Of a DNA stretch of 64,000 bases, positions 14,101 to 28,000 are shown piece after piece. A model generated the notes under the pieces. That model had not been told where the DNA came from. It was given only the letters and a program-made list of their open reading frames with translations, and did no database searches. The stretch is from assembly GCA_016859345.1 (NCBI GenBank), contig CM029123.1, forward strand, positions 2,207,501 through 2,271,500, given 5' to 3'. A program made the position numbers and the translations under genes. The stretch's first letter is position 1, and the number at the start of each line of letters is the position of its first letter. Source of the DNA: Istiophorus platypterus. Its lineage: Eukaryota > Chordata > Actinopteri > Istiophoriformes > Istiophoridae.

Positions 14101-15955
14101 GGTTTATATCATCCAGGTATGTTTTTATTACTCAAATGATACAATCTTTCCCTCTCTGCTGTCTTTAATTTCACTCAAGTTACTTTTTTATCAGGGGTCC
14201 AAGCACAGGTGGCACTGAAACCCTCTTTGAATTATTATATTATTCAATAAAAAATGTCTGGATCTCAGAAACATTAAGACCTACAGACACCAATCTATGC
14301 AGATATGTTCAAAAAGTTAAACACTACTCAGGCAAAAAAATTTACATCAACTGACCTTATGGTGATCCATTTTACATTTTGCCAATATTTTCACAACAGT
14401 GCAAGCTAGAAACCAAATTCTTTTCTCTTGATTCTGTGGAAGAATTCACAATTTTTCTGAAATAGGAGCCCCTCCCATGTTTATCGTTATGAATCATGTT
14501 TTTGACAGGTTTCAAATTTGATTTAATCTTCACAAAATTTCATACATTGTGCCATTAAGAGTGGCTTTCACATTAATGCTCATAAGTCAAATTTGGTGAA
14601 CCTTCACTGCACAATCTTGGGTCATTCAATCTCTAGGGTGTGCAAAAATTTAAAAAGTTCTTCTTTTTTTTTAGTATGAAACTAAGATGACATGGCCTCT
14701 GGCCTTGTCTCAGTCAGCATGTGAAATTTTGTTTCAGTTGATTGAAGTGTGGAGATTACAAGCAAGTAATCAAAAAAATTTGCAGTATCAGTATTTTGTA
14801 CTTTAGGACATTGCGACAATAGATGTTTAATATTATATGTACTATACAAATAACACATTTATCCAATGTGTAATCAAAATTAGTTACTTAATGACTTAAA
14901 TTCTTAGTTGATCATAATCATGTTATTTTTCTTTAAGCTTTTTATCTGTAAAATTTAATGAGGAAATTGGTTAATGTCTGTACAAAGGTGGTGTTTAAAC
15001 AAACTATGTTACTACACCCTCTGATGCATTATTAGGACAGTATTGTACTACAGGGAGTAGTACTGTGTCCTGCTATCAGAATGGTGAGAAAAAGGCAAGT
15101 AACAGAGGAACATCCTGTGGTTGGTCAGGGGTTCATCCTACAGCAAAATAAAGACCCAAAACATTAGAAGAAAAGAATTAGACGGTGGCTTCACATGATG
15201 GAAGACTGTTGCAGTCTCTGGACCTAAACCCTATTGATCCAATTTGGGTTGAGCTGGATAAAAAGGACAGAAAGCAAAGCAACCTGCAAATACAACAGCT
15301 TTGTGAGCACTTCTGCTGTTGTGTGTTGGGAAGAATTCTCCACTATAGGAAGAATGCCACGAGTGTATTTGACTGCTGAATAAGTCACAAGTTTTGATTT
15401 AAATTTAACTCATCAAAAAGATTCAGTGATTCATGTTTTTATAATATCCATTTTTAAAATTTGTTTTGTGCTTTAATTCCAGAAAACCTGAGACAATTGA
15501 TTATGTAAATTTAATAATTGGAAACTGGTAGTGTACAAGTTCTTTTAGTTTTGATTCTTAAAGTATATTTTGTTGATAATTTCTTACACCATGTCTCTTT
15601 GTAATTAAATTTGCAATGTCTTGTGGTCTTGTCAGTGAAAATATATTTATTTTAAAAATGTAATGAAAAATGAAAAAAATAAAGTGAAAATGCTAATAGT
15701 ACATTATCAGAAATATTTTAGTGTAAGTATATTTTTTTTCAGTGGTATGATATTTTGATTGAAAAACTTTAATTTTTCAAAGATTTCATTGTGTCATAGA
15801 TGGTCCATGAGAGGCATCCTGTGCTCTTTTCCAATGTCCTCCTCTTGGGGACAGTGTTGCATTACATTGCTCTCCCACTAAACATTTTCTCACTCAGAAA
15901 AATAGCATCCGTGTTAAGAACTTTTTTTATATATTCTATTTTATTTGTGTGTGTG

Positions 15956-16030
<75 letters not shown>

Positions 16031-19000
16031 TCTTTCCCAGGCTCCTTCCATGGATGTAAAAAATATGTGGGTGTCAGAGATTCGTAAAGTTCTTACAGGC
16101 CAGCTAGAGGCATGCAGAGGTACACACACACACACACACACACATGCACACACATCAATGCACTTGAGAATATGTGCTTCCTTAATTTTTTTTTATTTAA
16201 TTTTTTTAACCCCCTTTCATAAAAACTTACTTCAGTTCCAAATTTGCTGGCGAATGATGAACAAGGGTTTATGTGAATCCATTCATCTATTATCTTCTGG
16301 TAGACATACAATACATATAACATCATACTTACATTAAAAATATACAGTATACAGGATATGAACATGGAAACATTTCATTTCTGACCATACAGTCACCAAA
16401 TTGCTGTTGCTGTATTTTATTGAACCTTAATTATATCACTTTTCTGAAATTGTATATGTCATGTAAACCGTCCAATAAATGCACTGGAATAATAAGTCAT
16501 ATGTTTGTAAAACTTAAAATTCTCATTCACCTACTGTTTGAATTTTCTATTCGGTTTTTCCCACACTTTGGCTTTAACATTATTTCCTTTTAAAACAAGT
16601 CAATCTCTTTCCGTTATCAGGAAAATTTTCAGCAGTATCTGTCAGCACATCTTGGAGTCATCATTCACTATAGTCTGGAGATGGCTTGTCATTTTCTTTC
16701 ATGACTGCCAAGTCAGGGAACTGCCCTATTTTTAATACTGTCTGTGAAACGTAGACAGAGAAAAATGTAATTGCAACATGCAGAGACTCTAAAAGTCTAT
16801 TTAGCATTTTTATAGTTGTCAGAAAGAAACAAATGCATCACAGTATGTGGACGTGGGAATCAGTGCTGAGAGTCTCTATCAAAATAAGTATTCAGTTGTT
16901 AAGAAAAGAAATGTCTGATTTTACTTCTTTTAATCATTTTGATATATTCACTGACCAGTAATGTAATTCAACTACCAAATCACTCTGTCTTAGTCTCTCT
17001 GTGTCCTGCAGCTTCTGTTTCTTTCTCTCTTTGTTTCTCTCTCTTTCTGTTTCTCTCTGCTTCTCTCTCTCTCTGTTTCTACCTCTCTTAGCCAGAGACC
17101 AACAAGCATCAGTTGTACACAGTTCCACCCTGTGGTCGTAGCTGACAGGAATACCACACTGTGTACCACACACTGCCAGACTGACAACCCATCTGTGTCT
17201 GTGGGGGATGAGCGTGTGTCTGTGTGTCTGTGTGAGCAGACTAATAACACAGCAGCCATGTCATGAAGTCTGGAGAGCAGAGGCTGTAGGAGGCCTAGTG
17301 CAGTGAGCATGTGTGTGTGCACGTGGGATATACAACTATGACTCCATGTGAGGAGGGTAGAGGAAACAGAGAGAGAGAGAGTTGGCAAGTTGGGACTTTA
17401 GACAAAAGAGTATTAACTTAAGGTCCACTTACCAGTTAATTGTATATGCTCAATTATGCAAGTGCAGTAGGTAACAGAGCTTTAGATCAGTAATAAAATG
17501 ATTACCTGACTGCTTGGGATTTGTATTTTATTAATAATCTTTGTTTGTGAATGGGAGTAAAAGTGAAGGATTTTTACATTCATCTTTCCGTTATGTCGGA
17601 AATGACATTGTCTTCCTATACATGGGCTGAACCTGGCAACCTTGTGTTATCACCACCTAGGCTAGGGTAGTATCATGGTATTAAGGTATACCATAGTATT
17701 TAGAAATCTAGAAGGCACATGTATGATCTTCAATACCATCAAAAACAAATTCTCCGTATGTGTATAGCACAAGCCACCAGAGGTCAGATATGATAGAGAC
17801 AACTGGCAGAACAGACAGGCAGTTAAGCTGAAAAAGATGGTATCACAGGTGGGGCCACTTAGAGTAATAAAGGAAAAAGTTAAGAACACTCAAAATTTCA
17901 TAAGTACAAACTTTTTGCCTGTTCAACTTATTTCCTGAAATTTAGGCTCTGAGTTTATCCAACTTACAATTTTTACTTCTGTTTACTTATTACAAGTTAC
18001 ACTACCATTATTAGACTGAATTATACTTGTGTAAATTTCTCTAAGTCAAATCTGTATACTGTGCCCACTTGGAAGTTTTAATTTAAAAAGGAGCATGGAT
18101 TCATTTTTTTTCAGTTATTTATTATTTTAAGTCATATCTTTATCACTCATCTAAGCTTTCCTCGACTGCTAGTAGCCCAGTAAGCCCGGAGACATTGTTC
18201 TTCAAAATCAGTTATACGACTCAAGTACAGAAAAGAAGAAGGTTGGCTGAAGTGTCTGAGGTACAGATCTGTCTTCATTACTGTTTTCACTATTTTACTT
18301 TTGATCTAAGAGAAGACCATCTTTCAAGACAAAGTAACATGTATATCAACAGTTATAATGGCCTCCATTATGTAACTTCTTTTCATAAAAAAAATATGTA
18401 TTTTTGTGAAATTTTAACCTTGATGCAATGGATGCTGGGAAGTATATACACATAAGCTCACAATTTTTTTTTAAATAACTTCTGTACACAAACAAAGATG
18501 AGTTCAGTAAACAAACCATCAGGTAATTTCAACTATTTTACTTTTGACAGTTTAGGCGGAACTTTCTCAATTTTTAATGAATCACAGAATCACAGCTTGA
18601 GATTCTACTTTACTGACTCCTTCACTTTTGTTAAAATAAGAGTAGCTTCATTTGTAGGCAAAATTTCAGTTATTGCTTTAAATTCTAAATAAGTTTCTAA
18701 GGCCTAAAGACCACAATTGTTATTTATGCTAAAGAATACAAATTGCAGTGTTTGCACTGCAGCACTCCCTGTTTGTTGATATTTTGGGTTCAGATCAGAT
18801 GAAATGGATGAGCCACACAACACATACGAAGCTGTCAGCAGTAATGGCTCCAAGAAAGCTGTAGTGAAGGCAGGTAACCCTGCACACACCTCAGTGTAAC
18901 CAGCCTTTGTAACTAAAGTTCTGTGTTGACTCTGCATTTATGCAACATGTTCATTGGTTTCTAGGAACAGGAGGTGTCAAGCCAGATCATTCACAGAGCT

Positions 19001-22000
19001 TGGTATATCACTTATATTGAGCTATTGGGCATAGCAGTGCATCATTTTCTGCAGTTTTTAGATTCTTCTCTAGAGATTTCTTGTCAAAGTGCAGAATCAA
19101 CAAGGATCTGTTAACGTGCATTTACGAAGCTTCTTTTTCATATATGAGTTGGTCTTTGAACCTATAACCATAGAGACTTTAGTCTCATATTTGTTTTTTT
19201 TCTTTATAGAGTGAATGAGAGTTGTTAGAGTGGAAGGTGAGGGAAGGATCAGAGAAACATCTTGGTTAAAAGGATATCATTCTATACAACTTCTCAGGAG
19301 GTCAGACACTGATAATACAGCTTGAAACCCATAACCTTCCTTTTCTGCAGGTGATCAGAAAACCAGCAGATTAGCTTTTTTCTGTCCTGTCCTGTACTAT
19401 TTGTTCTCCTCTGTAAATTGATATCTTGACCTGTATAATGAGGACTCACCTTGTACTACAGTAGCTTCTATCTTGTCCTGTACCCTTTATGTCCCATAGA
19501 TTAGAAACAGGGGGTATATAAGGACAAAGAGGATTAAAAACCTGAAAGATACCTTGTGTAACTTGAGTTCCTGTTTTGTATGTCTTGTGCATGCACTTGA
19601 GGTACACTAAGCTTACACATTCATACAGGTGATGCACTACACATTCCTGCCAATGGTTCCACTGGCCGAGAGCTGCAAGTAATGCAGCAACATAAATAAC
19701 AATGCCAACAAAGACAGAAGAAGATGACAGTCCATATAAATTAAACATTGGATGTACACAATGGAGGTCTCAAACTTTTTCCAACTAGAGATATACCAAT
19801 GATAATATTCAGTCTGAGATTTACGTACATTGTACCTATGAATGGTGCGTACATTGGGAAGGATTATTATTTTTATCTCATTGATTGCTTATTTGCTGCT
19901 TTAGAATTTTAGATGATCAAACTCTCCATGTGTGTATTTCAAAACATTTTCTGTATGAGTAGACTTTATAGTCCATGACTGGTCCAATGCATCTTAGTGT
20001 ACAAGTGACCATAGTTCTAATCTCATTTAGACATTTGTTTTTTTTTTTTTTTTTGTTTTTTTTTTTTACCATGATTGTTATGTTTGCTAAGTTTTAACCA
20101 AGTAGTCCCCACCTAAACTTCACCAGACCTTAATCAGTGAGGCTGCAGATCATGATGCTCATATGAATACATTTTCCAGTCATATGGGTTTTTGTGGTAG
20201 GCACTGAAGAAACAATATTGTCATCTGATAAAAAGTAAAATGTAATATCTGTGTTGTGTTCACAGAAGCCAGCCAGCTCAACATCTATGGAGCCCCCATG
20301 AGGTGAGTAACTAACTTCATGAGGTCTCTTCCCAAGAAAAAATAAATTAAAATAAAAGCTAAAAATTGAAATACCTACCATTATACATATTTTGCACAGG
20401 ATCTGAAAACTTGCTCATTTTTGTCAATATCACATATTAGAATGAAAGTCAAAGGAGAGATGGGGAAAGTGGGAAATTATGCATAAGCCATTTCATTGGC
20501 TAACAACAATTTTACCTTTCCCTCTACTTCAATAGGAATGTGCGGAAGCTGGCACTGAGACAGTCTGATTCATCAAGTCCAGAATCAGGCTTCAGGAGGA
20601 CCAACCCCAGCCCTAATATGAGACAGAAGAGAGGTGAGAGGTCACTTTTTTGTCCTGCAAAAGCAAGCCTTTAGCAAACATAAATCCACATCAAGCCATC
20701 CAAAATTCAAAGTGCTGTTTCTGTGTGAAAATGACTTCTGTCCACATTAGTGTTTCCTGGTCATTTTGGTGTAGACCTCTACATCTTAACAACATATAAA
20801 TAGCTAAATGTCTGACACTGCATATCAGCTGACATCTGGTAAAAACAGACAGTTAATCTGACAAAATTATCTTATGGTTGTGACATTATCTAATAAAATC
20901 AATGTAAATAAGGGTTGATGACAACAGTTGTGTGATATATCAACATTTAAAATGAATTTTCTACTTATATTTATGGCCACAAAGTTGATTCAACAGCTGC
21001 AGACGCAACTGGTTATTCTGCCAAATGACATACATTGAGCAATTTCCACCATACAACCTCTATTCAGTTGCCTTTTGCTTTCTTTGGTTACCTCTGCTGT
21101 TGTATTACAACAGAATTCATGATGTAGTTGTTTGCATTTACAAAACTTTCTGTTTTTGTTGTCAGATAATGAAAAAAGTACAAAAAAAGTGATTTAATCC
21201 TGTCTCATAAATACTACCTCTTGACCAGCAGACGTACCCCAAGCTGGATATTTGGCTACACCATAACACTATGCTATTTGACATTTCACTTGAGTGATGA
21301 CAGAGAAAGTTAGAGGCTCCAAAGATCCCTCTTAAATGCAAAATATGTAGTTTTCTGCAACTGTGGGTCTCTCAATCAAAACAATAACAAAGATGAAGTT
21401 TGGTGATGTTTTGAAAAAGCATGGACCCATCGGATTTGTTGTCATTACCAACATTGCCATCATTGCAATCAGCTTATCCTGGTTAGGGTCCCTTCAGTCT
21501 TAATCATTCAGGAGGTATTTACCGGACCAAATTAGTAAAGTAAAAAATTAGTAAAGTAAAAAAATCAATGTTTCTCTGATGCTGCTCTGCAGACACAGGA
21601 ACTCTGAGAGGGGCTACAAGCCAAGCTGCTGCTAACACGCTTGTTTATCCAATAACTTAAGATCCAAACATCCAATGACTAAAATTTTTCATCCTGATAA
21701 AATATATAAAACAACCATAATTTAAGTTTATTGAAAAAATGTGGCTTAAAAATGGGTTTAAAAAAAGTCCATTTTGACCACTTCCAGCAGACAACCACCA
21801 AGTTGACCCATTCGCAAAGGGGATATGATGGGTGTCATAGCCGTTGAAGGGCAACCAAACAAAACCGACCATTAACTTGATTAAAAGTTTATATTTTTCT
21901 AGGTTTGAAAGTTGCTGGAAACTCTTGGATTCTGCAAGTACACAACTCAACATAAACTATGACATAGGTTTGGTAATTATTAAATATTTTAATGCAGAGA

Positions 22001-25000
22001 AATTATATATTATACCTATAACTTTAACTTTATCAGAATAGATGGTGAACGGTTTCATAAGTCTGACAAGTTACAGATGTGTATAACATTACAGAAACCC
22101 TTCAAAAAACAGCTGTAGCTGTAAGTACACACACACATAGTCATCTTCCATTCACCATTGTTAATATGAAGGTACGAAGGTGTGGGTTATTATTTGTATG
22201 TTAATGAATATTAATAGGTGTTTGGCCACTATTATTAAACCAACTCTACCTAATTCTCTTTCTCTTTCTTCCTCTTCTGTCTCTTTTACTTGTACTTTGT
22301 CTATTTCTTCTTCTGTCACTCTTCCTGAAACTTTTTTCTTCCCCTCCTCTCTCTCTACTGTACCCACTGCCATGTTTTCCTTTCTAATGTTCTCTTTTTC
22401 CTGTCTGACAGTCTTTCCTTTTTAATATAGTTTCTTGTTTTTGCCTTTCTCCTTTTTCAAATTTATTGATAGTGCAATATGAAAACGTTAATATTAATGG
22501 AATCATGCCGTTTCTATTATTATTCTTTGTCTTACAGCTGTTTGGGGTATTGTCTTGCTCTAGGTTTGGAACTACACCTCCCATAATCCTTTCATGGATT
22601 CATTAAGTATTTTTTCAGGCTACATTTATTTACTACTTTTGCACCATTAAAGGTATGATGAATTATCTATAACCAGTTCCAGTGGCAACTATCACCTTAT
22701 TACTTTGATACTAAAGAAAACTTAAAAACTGTGAAGATTCTCAGGAAAGTTATGGAGTTATAAGAAGAGTCTTTTTCTATGATTTATAAGCCAATCTAAG
22801 GACATTTATTCACGATGAACATGACATGGCTGTAGATAATGAAATCCTTAGGTCTCTAAAATACTTGTATCATGTTTCTGTGTTCAGACTCAGGTGTGAC
22901 TCTGGGAAGAAATGCCATTCTTGACAAAAAATTGTCTCAGTCAGGCACCAAGGGTTTTAAACTATATGACTTGCTAATGTTGAGCTGTGTGTTGCTGCTG
23001 CTACAAGTTTTGGTTGTATTGGTAGGCAGGCCAAATCAGCAGGCCAGTCTATAATAGCTAATTTTCTGTTGATTTTAGAACACAAGCAGACACCTTTCCC
23101 TTCTGACTTATGCAAAGTCTTTGCTACCTCTTTAACTTACTTTTCACATTTTATTATGAGCTACATATTGTATATATTCTTAGTACTGATAAATAGCCAA
23201 ATTCATCTTCAATCTCCCATTTCCTCATTGCTCCTCTTCCTTTCAAGACTGAAAGCTCACCATGAAACACCAACCTCTCAAATAGACAAAGTATGTCATC
23301 CCACTCAAACAGAAAATGTATATACAATCATTTGTATTCAAGTCTTGAATTATTTTAGACAAATACATGCTGCATGTCTTGTTTGAAAGCATTGAAGACA
23401 CATGCAATGTCAAATTGAGCTAGTGCATTATATGTAAGATTTTACCAAAATATGTTTGTGTTGCTCTGCACCATAATGTTGACATTGAGAAAAGACAAAC
23501 AAGTGTCATTAAACTTCTTATAACCTGTTTCACCTGGCCTCAGCGCAATGAGTTTTCTCTTTCCTGCCTTCCATTCACCCATATTCTCAGCTATGGCCTC
23601 ATTGCTCGGTAACTCATTTTCATGTGGGCTTTCATTATGCTAAGGAGGATAAGGATTATTTGGTTGGATGTACAGAAGGCATACCGTTTGCACATAATGT
23701 ATTGCTTGTATTTAAATAATCCTCTTGTACGGAAAATTAAGTAGAATCCATGTACATGCGCACGTATTTGTCTATGCATGTGTTTGAGAGAGAGTGTTGG
23801 CACCTTTGGGCAAGGGCAAGACATATAAACCTCATCTTATGAAAGTTTATCATACAAACTTACTTTACTGACAAACTTTGAATGTTCCACTGTACCATTC
23901 AGACAGACAGAAAGACAGACACATTCTGTACAGTGCCTTCAGACAGAATTCAGACCTATTAACCTTTTACACACCTTTATGTAGTTGTGATGTAGATTGA
24001 ATTTTTAATTTCATGTTTTTGCTGATTTAGTTTATAAAATGACTTTCTTCTTTTACCAAAGTAATCAGACCCTTATTTCAGTACTTTGTAGAAGCCCCTT
24101 TGGCAGCAATTACAGCTTTTTCCTCTTGGGCAAGACACTCAAAAAAATTAACACACCTGCATTTTGGCAGTTTATCCCAGTCTTCCTGGCAGATCCTTTC
24201 AAGCTCAGATCTGTGAACTGCAATATGAAGAGTATTTCCGCAGATGTTCTATGAGGTTTGAGTCTGACTTTTGGCTGGGCCACTCAAGGACATTCACAGA
24301 TTTATCCCAAAGCCAATCCAGCTTCTTCTGAGCTGTATGCTTCAGGCCACTGTGATGCTGAAAGGGAAACTGTTGCCTCAGTCTCAAGTCATTTACACTC
24401 ATTCAAAGGCCTCTCTGTATTTAGCTGCATTCATCATTTCCTCAATTACAACCAGACTCCCTAGCCCTTCCCCTGAGAAGCACCCCCACAGCATTTGCCG
24501 CTGTTTGCTTTTCTCATCACAAAAGAGAATCTTTTCCTCATGGTGTTGGATTCCTTTGAGTTCTGTTTGGCAGACTCAAAACAGGCTGTCATTTGCCTTT
24601 ACTACATAAGTGACTTCTGTCTAGCCACTCTACCAAAAAGGCCTGCTTGACTGGGTGCAGCTGAGATGGCCGTCCTTCCTGCAAAGGACTTCTGAAGTTG
24701 TTTTAGAGTGACCACTGGGTCCTTTTTAACCCCTGACCAAGGCCTTTCTTGCCTGTCTTACTCTAGGAAGAGCCCTTGTGGTTCCAAACTTCTTCCATTT
24801 AAAAATCTATGGGCTATTGAGCTCCTGGGAACAGTCAGCTTTGGTTTGGTTATATAAACTTGCCCTGATCTATGCCTCACCTCAATTTTTATCATGGAGG
24901 TCTACAGAGAGCTCCTTGGACTTCCAGGCTTGTTTCTTTTCCCGTGAATTTCATCCCGTGAATTGTGGGACCGAATTCAGATGGATGGCCTCTGGACTAT

Positions 25001-28000
25001 GTCCAGTTCATTTAATTCGCCACAGATGGGCTCCAATTAAGTGAGTGTCACAGCAAAGGGTCTGAATACTAATAATTGAGGATATTAAATGTATGTAAAT
25101 GGGAAAAATAGAAATTTTAACTATTTAGAATTAAATTTACAACACATTAAAGTGCAAAAAAGTGAAGGTGTGTATACTCTCTAATGCCACTGAAAATGGA
25201 TAGTTGGAGCAGGAATTGCAGAGTCTCAATCTGTCAGATCAGACTACTGGAAGGCTGACAAAGTGTTTCACAGAAGCTTCATATTAAATAACTTTTTCAT
25301 GGATGACCAGAGTATTCAAACGGATGAGTAAAATGATTTAATGTATATTCTATTCTGCTGACTTTTTCTGCTGACAGGCTGCTACTAATATTTCTCCTCA
25401 TTTGCACAGATTAGATTGTTGTTTATTCTTATGTGTGTACATGATTTTTCACCAAATATTTTCAGTTGGCCATTCGTGAGCAGCTCCACTCAAGAGAGGC
25501 TAGTGAATGCAGCTTTATTTACGTTTTTTTGTTTGTTTGTTTTTTGTCAACTGCTTTTTTGAAAACTTCTGCCTCCCTTTCTTTTGGCACTTTAGCTTTT
25601 TTTTGATCAGATATTTCCTGATCTAAATTTTCTTAAAACTATATCTTATAGATGATGGACAACATAAACAGTTCTGACACTGATCAAAATAGAAACATTT
25701 TCTTAACAAGAAAATTTGAAACTTTGATATAGTGACTACAAGTTACACTGTTTGAAAATGTACTTAAAACCAGTCAGAACACAAAAAAATTATATATATA
25801 TGGCTATTTCACTTAAAAAATGGTAGTTCTTTTGGAAAAGATTTCCCAAAAGCAGGTTTAAAGATTACTGACCTGAAGCTCACTTCCAGTAAACATTTCA
25901 TAGTGTGAGATTTATAAAGATTTAATCTGACAAGATGAATGTTTTTTGTTTATTTCTGTGCAAGTTTGTTTTATTTTTTAGATTTTCCAGCTCATATTGC
26001 ATCATATTGCATCATATTTTATTAAATGCAATGAAGTGTTGAAACAACTACATACTGACAACATTATAAAAAAAAATAGGGTATTATTTATTTTCCAAAA
26101 TCAGTATTGTTTTGGTTTTGGTACGAAAACTCATTTCTCCTATTGACAGCCACATTGAACATTTCAGCACTCAAGGCCTACTCTTATTCTTTTTTCTCTG
26201 CTCTACTAACTCCAGCTTCCTCTTGCTTTCCCACTCAGTTGATGCTTCTGCCAGCCAATCAGGCCACTCTGTTGCTAATGCTAGGAAACGCTTCACATTG
26301 CAGGGACTTTCCAACAGGAGGTCTCTTCCAACAGGTAACGCCATGACCTTGGCATGTCAAGTGTTCACTTTTGCCACCTTCATAACTGGCATCTTTGTTA
26401 ACATCATTGTCCTCATTCCTCTGTTCTTTGTTCTCCTTATCTGTTATTGCTGTCATGATAATCTTCATCATCATGACAATCATCATCCTGATTGGCTACA
26501 TCATCTATACTGCCTCAGATCTTTCTAGTTCAGTCTCCACTCTCCTGTCTGACAATTGCTGATGCCCTTTCTTTTTTTTTTCATCAAATGTCATACAAAT
26601 TTCTGTCAGTGTGTATCGATGTTGTAGGGTAGATCTCATCCCAATGCCTGCGATGCCTCAGTATAATAAAGGCCACATCTCCCTCTACTCCCCTTTCTCT
26701 GCTTTTATCTATCAATGTCAGTATCGTCTGCCTCTGCCCACACAACAACAAGAAAACTGATCTAGGGACGAGAGGTACAGGGTACCATTAAAGAGACAGC
26801 TAGTGATGAACAGTCAAGGCTAAATTGTGCGGGACAGTGCTGCAATAAATGCCACCTTATAATATTCAAGCCCTCTTGACATTTAAAAATAAATTTTTTT
26901 GGACGAGTTGACTAGTTTAGTCAGTCCAGAAAACTAAATAAATGAAACTGAAATGTTGAAATTTGTTTTGTCGGGAACTCCTAACTCGTAACTAATTAAA
27001 ATCTTAAGTTGAATAACAAAATTTTTAAAGAGTAGCCTTTATTTACCTCAACTGCAGAGATAACCAGGTACCAAAATCACCTATTATTATCATTAATTCA
27101 CAGCTCCCTATATAATAGACCTTCAGTAGTTTTCTCAGTAGTGAGCAGTAATTGACACTTACTGTTGTGATCTAAAAAACTAAAAGTGATCACCACAATA
27201 TGACTGTTGACAGCACACATGCTCAACTGAAGTCATAACAAATATGATATGTGGTGTTTCATCACAGAATTTGAGGCACTTTTAACCTCTTTCAACATTT
27301 TTGACATATAAATGCTCTTCTGAAGCAATTTGCAACATTGGAATACTGCTCAGTAGATTAATTATTGTTATAATATACTGATGTAATACTTACACTACTT
27401 ATAGCAAGTAGCAATAATATTATCTTTATAATTTGAGAGGTTTGGTCGTGTGAAACATCTGCAGAAGCCATGTGTTTTGATGTGCCAAGAGTCGGTGTAA
27501 ACAAATAACTTCTTCCCTTTTTTTATTCTTTTCTTGCTGTTACCTTGTTTTTATTTTTTACTTAACAATCCATTTCACACCTCCATCTCTATTCATTCTC
27601 CTCTGCTTCTTCATTTTGTTTACTCCATTTTGCTCTTTCTGTCTTCCTGTGTTTGTCTCTGTCAATGACTCTTCCTGCTTCTGACCCCTCTCCGGCTGTA
27701 GAGCCTGCTGCTAAGGAGGCAGAGGTCCCCCGCCGATTCTCTCTCACCTCCTCTCTCGCCTCCTCTTCTTCCTCCTCCTTCGCGACACGACGCACAAAAG
27801 GTACCTGATGAGCTGTCCAAGGTCTTCCTGGATCCACATTTTGCTCTTTCAGTATTTTTTTACATTTACAGTTTTTTTCTTTTCTGTTCACATTCAGCAC
27901 ATAGTCTTGCACACAGCAAACTAGAGAATGTACACATACAAAGAGTTTTGCAGCTCAACAGGAGGAAGTGTAATTATTACACTGCATTGCTTGATAGGCT

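Noticed and set aside
15945..16337. 130-codon frame across the TG array
   Set aside because: It is mostly translated dinucleotide repeat; the true exon (16041-16119) uses part of another reading of the same region.
21593..21660. Phase-1 acceptor with 22 open codons (DTGTLRGATSQAAANT...)
   Set aside because: Curious likeness to the start of exon 33068 (DTLRGAMAAAG), but no donor before the stop and a weak branch region; too little to call.
22888..22953. 66-nt phase-1 exon (DSGVTLGRNAILDKKLSQSG...)
   Set aside because: The frame is clean but the donor would be G|GTTTTA, which is poor, and the pyrimidine tract is short.
27589..27912. 107-codon Glu-rich minus-strand frame
   Set aside because: It is the complement of a CT-rich tract and the poly-Ser exon; no start or splice logic.
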